In this document: piece by piece, positions 1-4,296 of the stretch | How positions within the stretch are numbered: the first letter of the stretch is position 1 | Layout of the letters: each line of letters starts with the position of its first letter | Source: an uncultured Eubacteriales bacterium | GTDB lineage: Bacteria; Bacillota; Clostridia; Lachnospirales; Lachnospiraceae | Length of the DNA: 5,431 nt | Direction of reading: 5' to 3' | Assembly: GCA_949297565.1 (NCBI GenBank) | Contig: CASFUI010000170.1 | Span: 1-5,431 of the forward strand | Position numbers and translations under genes: made by a program | Notes under the pieces: model-generated | The model's database searches: none | Told to the model about the DNA's origin: nothing | The model's input: the letters and a program-made list of their open reading frames with translations, nothing else

Positions 1-255
1 AATCACGCCGTATATAATAAGACCAATATCGCCCAATGGCAGCGACACATCAAATACCGAGAGAATCGTTCCTGCAACAGCCCCTAGCAGCAATACCTCC
101 TCGTAAAAAAAAACTGCCTTTGTAGTCCCCGTCACTGCCGCTGCCCTGTTAATCATACCAACGCTTGTAATAAGAGCAAAATATCCTGCCGCCGTGAGAG
201 CCCCCGCACACAGACCAAATAATCCGAGCCCCAGCCAAATCAACCCCTGTTCCAT
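1..255 (-). CDS. spoVAB: Stage V sporulation protein AB (SpoVAB), C-terminus cut off by window edge
   Basis: The minus strand is open from an ATG at 255 to the window edge, giving the first 85 residues; the Bacillus protein is about 140 long. The product is almost entirely hydrophobic: a glycine-rich first helix (about residues 4-30, LIWLGLGLFGLCAGALTAAG), then VGMINR, then YEEVLLLGAVAGT and another membrane segment. The pattern of Gly-rich helix, 'G(I/M)xxR', a Thr/Lys stretch and 'YEExxxLGxxxGT' matches SpoVAB as I know it from Bacillus and Clostridia. SpoVAB is an integral membrane component of the SpoVA system, needed for dipicolinic acid uptake into the forespore. It starts 45 bases after the spoVAA stop, in the usual spoVA order. 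The ATG at 255 is preferred because an AGGGATGTGAT element precedes it; an in-frame GTG three codons upstream sits too close to that site. Confidence 0.85.
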   Translation of the reverse strand, partial: MEQGLIWLGLGLFGLCAGALTAAGYFALITSVGMINRAAAVTGTTKAVFFYEEVLLLGAVAGTILSVFDVSLPLGDIGLIIYGVI

Positions 256-259
256 TACT

Positions 260-270
260 ATCACATCCCT
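260..270 (-). promoter_or_regulatory. Ribosome binding site of spoVAB
   Basis: On the minus strand AGGGATGTGAT resembles the extended anti-16S complement AGGAGGTGAT, with four bases between it and the ATG at 255. It supports that ATG over the in-frame GTG three codons upstream. Confidence 0.5.
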
Positions 271-300
271 TTTTATTACATCTCCAACACTTTTGCAGCC

Positions 301-936
301 TTAACTTATCTCCTCATTTACAGCCGCGCTTCTGTCAATAAGCGTATCATCCACATCCTTCTCATACTTGTCCATTTCAACCTCAATAGGCGTTGGGTCA
401 CTGCTGAATCTTATGCCCGCAAAATGGTTATAAAATATCATTATCCCCAGTGCAAGTCCTATACCATAGGTAATTTCAAGCAGCTTCGCCCCCTGAGCTT
501 CCTGCGCTCCGAATATCTCATACACCTTGTCGAAAATCTCAATAGTATTTACATCATTGTTGTACGCCATAATGGCATACATGCTTCCAAGAAATGTAAA
601 TAATGCCACAAACGCTATCAAAATAACCTGCAGCGTCTTAGAATGCTTCTTCTCATAGATATAATCAACAATAAAATCATTTTCACCAAGATTATTGACC
701 TCTATTTCGGGATATTTCCGGCTGATTGCCTTAACGACTGCCAGAAAAGACATGCATACCCTCTCCTTTTTTCTTTTGTTTTCCCCTGCATCTTTGAGCT
801 CAAGAATACAGATATGCCTTATATCATTCTCAATTTTTTTATCATTGCAGTACACGCCAGCCACATCACCTATTGTAATAGCGCGCTTGGAAACCTCAAT
901 ATTTCTGTTAATCTGAATATAAACCACTTCACTCAT
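301..936 (-). CDS. spoVAA: Stage V sporulation protein AA (SpoVAA)
   Basis: The product has 211 residues, close to the roughly 205 of Bacillus SpoVAA. It begins with a soluble N-terminal domain (MSEVVYIQI, then ITIGDVAGVYC at about 20-30, the 'xTIGDIA' motif of the family). A membrane helix follows at about 101-124 (VILIAFVALFTFLGSMYAIM). Next come NNDVNTIEIFDKVYEIFG, a second helix at about 155-173 (YGIGLALGIMIFYNHF), and the conserved ending DPTPIEVEMDKYEKDVDD. This two-helix plan and the 'xPxxxEVEM' tail are typical of SpoVAA. In sporulating cells it belongs to the SpoVA complex that carries Ca-dipicolinate across the inner forespore membrane. It lies 47 bases after sigF with no clear terminator between. 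The frame is open further upstream (a TTG at 975 and ATGs at 966 and 948), but only the ATG at 936 has a properly spaced ribosome binding site and matches the family N-terminus. In Bacillus spoVA is under sigma-G; I could not identify such a promoter here. Confidence 0.9.
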   Translation of the reverse strand: MSEVVYIQINRNIEVSKRAITIGDVAGVYCNDKKIENDIRHICILELKDAGENKRKKERVCMSFLAVVKAISRKYPEIEVNNLGENDFIVDYIYEKKHSKTLQVILIAFVALFTFLGSMYAIMAYNNDVNTIEIFDKVYEIFGAQEAQGAKLLEITYGIGLALGIMIFYNHFAGIRFSSDPTPIEVEMDKYEKDVDDTLIDRSAAVNEEIS

Positions 937-944
937 TTTGTGCT

Positions 945-954
945 TCATCTCCTC
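945..954 (-). promoter_or_regulatory. Ribosome binding site that decides the spoVAA start
   Basis: GAGGAGATGA on the minus strand matches the extended Shine-Dalgarno AAGGAGGTGA at eight of ten positions and lies eight bases before the ATG at 936. The ATG at 948 lies inside this element and cannot use it, and the longer starts at 966 and 975 have no such site upstream. This fixes a 211-residue product rather than 224. Confidence 0.65.
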
Positions 955-983
955 TTTTCTTAGCATGGCAGACAAAGCCGGTT

Positions 984-1697
984 TTATTCACCGCATTTCA
1001 TTTTTTTTAATATTTTCTTTTCAAGACGCGATACCTGCACCTGAGAAACACCCATAACCTTCGCTATTTCCGTCTGCGTCTTGTCCTGATAATACCGCAT
1101 GTAAATAAGCTGACGCTCCTTTTTATCAAGCTTCGACAGCATCTCCTCGAGAAGCATATGGTTCATAAGATCTTCACACGGGTCTCCCTGCTGAGGAAGC
1201 TTGTCCATAAGCGAAATATCGCTTCCGTCTCCCTGATAAATCACCTTGTGAAGAGATTCTATCTCCGCCGATGCGTCGATAGCCTGAGCAAGTTCCTCGG
1301 AGGTCACGCCGATTTCGGAGGCAATCTCCGACAGTGCAGGCTCGCGTTTCAATTTTCTTTCAAGCTGCTCCCTCGCAAGATACGCCTTATAAGCAATCTC
1401 CTTCATGCTCCTGCTGACCTTAATCATCCCGTCGTCTCTCAAAAATCTTTTAATTTCTCCGGCAATCATCGGCACCGCGTAAGTGGAAAACTGCACGTCA
1501 TAGCTCGTATCAAATTTATCCACAGCCTTGATAAGTCCTATGCTTCCAATCTGAAATAAATCCTCCTGCTCATAGCCTCTTCCCGCGAAACGTCTTACAA
1601 TACTCCAGATAAGCCCCATATTTTCCACAATCAGTTTTTCTCTTGCCTCTTTATCCCCTCCGTGCGCTCTCTCTATCAGTTCCTTAGTATGATTCAT
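984..1697 (-). CDS. sigF: RNA polymerase sigma-F factor (SpoIIAC), forespore-specific
   Basis: This 237-residue sigma-70 family protein directs the first forespore-specific transcription programme. Region 2 spans about 22-92 and holds the core-binding signature DLFQIGSIGLIKAVDKFD (46-63). It continues with the near-invariant YDVQFSTYAVPMIAGEIKRF and RDDGMIKVSRS, diagnostic of the sigma-F/sigma-G group. Region 3 follows (about 97-150). Region 4 has its helix-turn-helix at about 206-230 (TQTEIAKVMGVSQVQVSRL). Sigma-F rather than sigma-G is called because it follows spoIIAA and spoIIAB in operon order. It is somewhat shorter at the N-terminus than the 255-residue Bacillus protein. The ATG at 1697 is the first start codon after the spoIIAB stop, and its ribosome binding site (GGGTGTGGTT) is weak. 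It is held inactive by SpoIIAB, encoded 18 bases upstream, so coupled translation of the pair is plausible. The low translation signal would favour an excess of anti-sigma factor, but that is inference. Confidence 0.97.
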   Translation of the reverse strand: MNHTKELIERAHGGDKEAREKLIVENMGLIWSIVRRFAGRGYEQEDLFQIGSIGLIKAVDKFDTSYDVQFSTYAVPMIAGEIKRFLRDDGMIKVSRSMKEIAYKAYLAREQLERKLKREPALSEIASEIGVTSEELAQAIDASAEIESLHKVIYQGDGSDISLMDKLPQQGDPCEDLMNHMLLEEMLSKLDKKERQLIYMRYYQDKTQTEIAKVMGVSQVQVSRLEKKILKKMKCGE

Positions 1698-1715
1698 ATA
1701 ACCACACCCAATCCA

Positions 1716-2168
1716 CTAATTATTTACTCCTATTCTCTTTTTCATCGTCACGGTAGTACCGCTGTGCTTTCCTGATTTCACCTCCAGCTCGTCCATAAAT
1801 GCCTCCATAAAAGAAAAGCCCATACCCGAACGCTCAAGCTGAGGCTTTGACGTATACATAGGCTCCATCGCCTGACCAATATCCTCTATACCTACTCCGT
1901 CATCATGTACCTCCACAGTCAGCTCATTTTCGTCCAGAATACATTTAAGTCTGATTTTTCCGGGACCGCCCTCATATCCGTGAACGACACAGTTTGTAAC
2001 AGCCTCCGACACGGCGGTTTTTATATCCGAAATCTCTTCGAGCGTTGGGTCAAGCCTCGCGCAAAATGCAGCTACCACAACCCTGGCAAAGCTCTCGTTC
2101 TCGGATTTGGAATCAAAAATAAGTTCCATGAAATTAGTATGATTTTCGCTGTTATTGTTATTTTTCAT
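1716..2168 (-). CDS. spoIIAB: Anti-sigma-F factor and serine kinase SpoIIAB
   Basis: The product has 150 residues in the GHKL (HATPase_c) fold. It binds sigma-F with ATP or ADP and phosphorylates SpoIIAA on serine. Visible motifs are SENESFARVVVAAF (22-35), with R29 aligning to Bacillus R20, a residue that contacts sigma-F and SpoIIAA. The N-box is SEAVTNCVVHGYE (54-66), with catalytic Glu55 and Mg-binding Asn59. The G1 box is DDGVG (89-93), and an ATP-lid and G2 box ERSGMGFSFME runs from 112. The alignment to the Bacillus protein is nearly gap-free except for about nine extra asparagine-rich residues at the N-terminus (KNNNNSENHTNF before MELIF). The long start at 2168 is supported by AGGGAGAGG seven bases upstream; the ATG of residue 14 is the alternative. 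The gene begins four bases after the spoIIAA stop, with its ribosome binding site inside the last spoIIAA codons, so the two are translationally coupled. Confidence 0.97.
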   Translation of the reverse strand: MKNNNNSENHTNFMELIFDSKSENESFARVVVAAFCARLDPTLEEISDIKTAVSEAVTNCVVHGYEGGPGKIRLKCILDENELTVEVHDDGVGIEDIGQAMEPMYTSKPQLERSGMGFSFMEAFMDELEVKSGKHSGTTVTMKKRIGVNN

Positions 2169-2172
2169 TATT

Positions 2173-2574
2173 TTACCTCTCCCTTGCTTTGTCTATTATT
2201 TTCTTCGCCGCATCACTGACGTCGCTGCAGGAGGTAACAAGCTTATGTAAACCCGAAATCAAAAGAATTCTCGAAATTCCGTCACCAGCTCCTGCAACAT
2301 AAATATTTCCCCTGTCGCGTATTTTTTTATAGCGCCCCATTATAAGACCTATTCCTGCGCTGTCCATAAACCCTATTCTGCTGAAATCGAAAATAATATC
2401 ATTAACGCCTCTCTCGTCAATAACATTGTCAATTACCTCTCTCATCTCGTCCGCAAGATGATGGTCAAGCTCCGCAATCATGCTTATAACCAGCATTTTA
2501 TCGGTAACCATATAAAGGTAATCCGTATGCTTGACTTCGCTTTTTTCATTTGGTGAAACATTTGCTTCCTGCAT
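2173..2574 (-). CDS. spoIIAA: Anti-sigma-F factor antagonist SpoIIAA (STAS domain)
   Basis: This 133-residue STAS-domain protein, first gene of the spoIIA operon, is the anti-anti-sigma factor. Unphosphorylated, it displaces sigma-F from SpoIIAB. Phosphorylated by SpoIIAB, it is inactive until the SpoIIE phosphatase (not in this window) acts on it. Recognisable are the strand and helix start IAELDHHLADEMR (33-45) and the phosphorylation loop GFMDSAGIGLIMGRYK (68-83). Ser72 in DSAG aligns with Bacillus phospho-Ser58. The end SGLHKLV (107-113) matches the usual SGLxKxI. The Bacillus motif is DSSG, so the residue after the phosphoserine is Ala here. The N-terminus carries about 14 residues more than Bacillus SpoIIAA (117 residues). 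The ATG at 2574 is the first after an in-frame stop, with GGAGG 12 bases upstream, which is rather far. M22 or M27 are possible later starts but lack a convincing ribosome binding site. Confidence 0.96.
   Translation of the reverse strand: MQEANVSPNEKSEVKHTDYLYMVTDKMLVISMIAELDHHLADEMREVIDNVIDERGVNDIIFDFSRIGFMDSAGIGLIMGRYKKIRDRGNIYVAGAGDGISRILLISGLHKLVTSCSDVSDAAKKIIDKARER
2176..2184 (-). promoter_or_regulatory. Ribosome binding site of spoIIAB inside the end of spoIIAA
   Basis: The minus strand reads AGGGAGAGG, made up by the last Arg-Glu-Arg codons of spoIIAA, with seven bases to the ATG at 2168. It supports the longer SpoIIAB start with the Asn-rich N-terminus and points to coupling of the two genes. 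Confidence 0.6.
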
Positions 2575-2630
2575 TATCTAACCAATCCTCCATTTTCTTT
2601 ATTAAAATACTGCCTGTCCCCGACAAACAC
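2575..2630 (-). promoter_or_regulatory. Probable promoter and leader region of the spoIIA operon
   Basis: The 56 bases between the upstream terminator and spoIIAA are the only place for an operon promoter close to the gene. In Bacillus this promoter is read by sigma-H under Spo0A control. The 3' half is AT-rich (minus-strand TATTTTAATAAAG at about 2597-2609) and is followed by GGAGG at 2587-2591. CAGTATTT at 2605-2612 is close to the sigma-H -10 pattern NNGAATWW, but no good AGGA-type -35 lies at the right distance. The call therefore rests on position, not on boxes. Confidence 0.35.
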
Positions 2631-2667
2631 AAAAACCCGACAGACTTATTGGTCCGTCAGGTTTTTT
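2631..2667 (-). terminator. Rho-independent terminator after the TPR gene
   Basis: On the minus strand the arms CCTGACGGAC (2652-2661) and GTCTGTCGGG (2636-2645) form a 10-bp stem with two G-U pairs around a six-base loop (CAATAA). Five Ts (2631-2635) follow, and A-T pairs on the flanks extend the stem. It begins about 30 bases after the stop of the TPR gene and separates that unit from spoIIA. A T-run on the plus-strand side (2662-2667) means the hairpin could also work in the other direction, though no plus-strand gene is seen. Confidence 0.88.
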
Positions 2668-2691
2668 CTTTAAAAAGTATATTACTCAAGC

Positions 2692-4083
2692 TCAATGCGA
2701 GTTTACATAGTTCTCTGCCTCAGACAGATATCCGCTTGTCTTGAATTCATCCACAATAATTTGATAGTATTTTTTTGCATTCTCAGTCTGATTAAGTGAG
2801 ACATAGCATCTCGCAGCATAGTAAACTGCATCCACCCTTGTTTTGTCGCATTTGTACGACCTCTCAAGATAATCAGCAGCGCCGGCATAATCCGCACTGT
2901 AATAGGCATTCATCCCTCTGCTGTACAAATCATTCGCAGCGGCAGTCATTGTCGCTCCTGAAATTGTATTATACAGCGTCTTTGCCTCCTCGAGCGGAAG
3001 AGAGCTTACATCAACGTCCGCTATTGCCTCCGCTGCTGCCGTGTTGTCATTAGAAATATATAGGTTAGCTGCCGTTATAACAGCAGATAACAGCTTATTG
3101 TTTCCGTCTGTTCCGCTTACCTCAGCCAATCTCTCCTCAAGCGCGGCCTTTTCCTGTTTAACCGAGTCGAGCTGGCTCTGAAGTGAATTCAGCTCCACGT
3201 TGCCTGATGAGAGCTGCTCGCTGTACTCCTGAATACTCTTATTGTATTCTGCGGTAAGTCCCCTGTATCTTGACGGAATAATCAAAAACCAAATCAACGC
3301 AGCTCCTATCACAACACCGACAAGAATATTAATTACGGTAATTGCCCCGTTGCTTGGCTCTTTGTAAGAAGAACGCGGCATAATTACATCATTTCCGCTC
3401 AGCGGTCTGCGCTCGTCCTCTCTGTTCTTTTTCTTAAGAAGCGCCTGCTGACTGTCCTTCTTCCTGCTCTGAAGCTCCTCGTCAATCTCCTGAAGATAAA
3501 GATGCGCAAGCGTATTGTTTCTGTCAATCTTAAGCACTGCGTTCAGATGCTTTCTGGCTCTGCTGTACTCCTTGTCTTTAATATACAGAAGAGCAAGAAG
3601 CTGCTGCGCTTTTAAAAGTCTTGGATTCTGCGACACGACTTTTTTAAGCTGTATTGTCGCCATGTCATAATTTCCGTCCTTCGCATACCTCAGAGACAGA
3701 TTATATTTTTTTACAGTCGTCGTAATCATCTCAAACCTGTTCTGGTTTGACTGAATATCAGTAATATAGTCACTGGCAACATTTCCGTCAGGCTGAATAT
3801 TCTTGCTGATAACCCATTCACTCAGGGCCTCAACGACATCCCCCATCTCGCAGTATACCAGTCCCAGAAGATTTCTGGCATCTATATTTTTCTTATTTAT
3901 TAAAATACTCAACTTAAGGCTTTCCACGGCGCCCGACAAATCCCTTATCCTTGCCTTTGATAGGCCAAGATTATAATATGCGTTTGATGCCATCACAGCT
4001 TTTTTGTACATTGAGACATCAACGCCGCACGCAGGACAATGCCCTTCCTTTGTAAGAACCGCATCACATTTAAAGCATCTCAT
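2692..4083 (-). CDS. Zinc-ribbon, TPR-repeat membrane protein of unknown function
   Basis: The product has 463 residues, in this order: a zinc ribbon with C3-x2-C6 and C16-x2-C19 (CFKC, CPAC); about four TPR units at 33-66, 67-100, 124-157 and 158-191 (for example YNLGLSKARIRDLSGAVESL); and a charged Lys/Arg-rich linker (205-241). A single membrane helix follows at about 247-269 (AITVINILVGVVIGAALIWF), then a heptad-like coiled coil at about 276-322, a helical stretch (330-375), and two further TPR units at 383-416 and 417-450. There is no signal peptide. The positive linker before the helix suggests the N-terminal half is cytoplasmic and the coiled coil plus C-terminal TPRs lie outside. TPRs bind partner proteins, so a scaffold or envelope assembly role is possible, but no function can be assigned. 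AGGAG lies seven bases before the ATG at 4083 and overlaps the stop of the preceding small gene. A terminator follows. The position next to spoIIA invites a sporulation link, but the terminator argues for a separate transcript. Confidence 0.9.
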   Translation of the reverse strand: MRCFKCDAVLTKEGHCPACGVDVSMYKKAVMASNAYYNLGLSKARIRDLSGAVESLKLSILINKKNIDARNLLGLVYCEMGDVVEALSEWVISKNIQPDGNVASDYITDIQSNQNRFEMITTTVKKYNLSLRYAKDGNYDMATIQLKKVVSQNPRLLKAQQLLALLYIKDKEYSRARKHLNAVLKIDRNNTLAHLYLQEIDEELQSRKKDSQQALLKKKNREDERRPLSGNDVIMPRSSYKEPSNGAITVINILVGVVIGAALIWFLIIPSRYRGLTAEYNKSIQEYSEQLSSGNVELNSLQSQLDSVKQEKAALEERLAEVSGTDGNNKLLSAVITAANLYISNDNTAAAEAIADVDVSSLPLEEAKTLYNTISGATMTAAANDLYSRGMNAYYSADYAGAADYLERSYKCDKTRVDAVYYAARCYVSLNQTENAKKYYQIIVDEFKTSGYLSEAENYVNSH

Positions 4084-4090
4084 TATTTTT

Positions 4091-4096
4091 CTCCTA
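4091..4096 (-). promoter_or_regulatory. Ribosome binding site of the TPR gene, overlapping the upstream stop codon
   Basis: The minus strand reads TAGGAG: TAG (4094-4096) is the stop of the small acidic gene, and AGGAG (4091-4095) is an excellent Shine-Dalgarno seven bases before the ATG at 4083. Ribosomes finishing the small gene would end on the start site of the next, the usual layout for translational coupling. Confidence 0.7.
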
Positions 4097-4234
4097 CTTG
4101 CCTGCTATATCCTCAACAATTTTATTTATAAGGTCTGTTATATCCGGAACATCATTATTATATATGGCGTCCTCGGCGTCATCAACCTCTAAACTCGGCT
4201 TGAACTTCTTAATTTCCTCATCAAAATCAATCAT
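4094..4234 (-). CDS. Small acidic protein of unknown function (46 residues)
   Basis: This short frame runs from an ATG at 4234 to TAG at 4094-4096. It has a strong ribosome binding site (AGGAG at 4241-4245, six bases before the ATG) and lies in a gap that would otherwise be about 210 bases. The product starts MIDFDEEIKKFKPSLEV, continues DDAEDAIYNNDVPDITDL and ends INKIVEDIAGK. It has 14 Asp/Glu, five Lys, no Arg and no Cys, with no membrane segment or signal peptide. The C-terminal third (about 31-43) could form an amphipathic helix. I do not recognise the family. Its stop overlaps the ribosome binding site of the zinc-ribbon TPR gene, so the two are likely co-expressed, and it may be a partner or regulator of that protein (inference). 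The start signal, tight packing and protein-like composition make it more likely real than chance. Confidence 0.7.
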   Translation of the reverse strand: MIDFDEEIKKFKPSLEVDDAEDAIYNNDVPDITDLINKIVEDIAGK

Positions 4235-4296
4235 AACTTACTCCTTTTTTGCTTCACACGGCACCCTCACCACAGACCTAAAAAATCCGCTTAGCC

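Noticed and set aside
643..963. Open frames on the plus strand across the window (for example 643-963, 1158-1559, 1905-2219, 2796-3053, 4300-4596)
   Set aside because: Each lies opposite a well-recognised minus-strand gene, has low-complexity or protein-unlike composition and no family motifs. They are shadows of the real genes.
937..975. Longer spoVAA product of 224 residues starting from a TTG at 975
   Set aside because: It has no ribosome binding site. The 13 extra residues include the translated Shine-Dalgarno region, and SpoVAA homologues begin at the position of the ATG at 936.
972..995. Hairpin between sigF and spoVAA (CGGT with ACCG around a seven-base loop)
   Set aside because: Only four base pairs and no U-tract after it. 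It is not a credible terminator.
998..1035. Possible sigma-G promoter before spoVAA (GTATC and AATATTA on the minus strand)
   Set aside because: The -10-like AATATTA is only one base off the pattern, but the spacer is about 15 instead of 17-18 and the -35 lacks the final purine. The stretch is A-rich coding sequence at the sigF end.
2592..2597. GAAAAT as the sigma-H -10 box of spoIIA
   Set aside because: Transcription would begin at about 2585, downstream of the GGAGG at 2587-2591, leaving the message without its ribosome binding site. The distance to an upstream AGG-type -35 also does not fit.
4235..4296. Promoter or terminator between folC and the small acidic gene
   Set aside because: I found no stem with a U-tract and no -35/-10 pair. 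Apart from the ribosome binding site of the small gene, nothing can be supported here.
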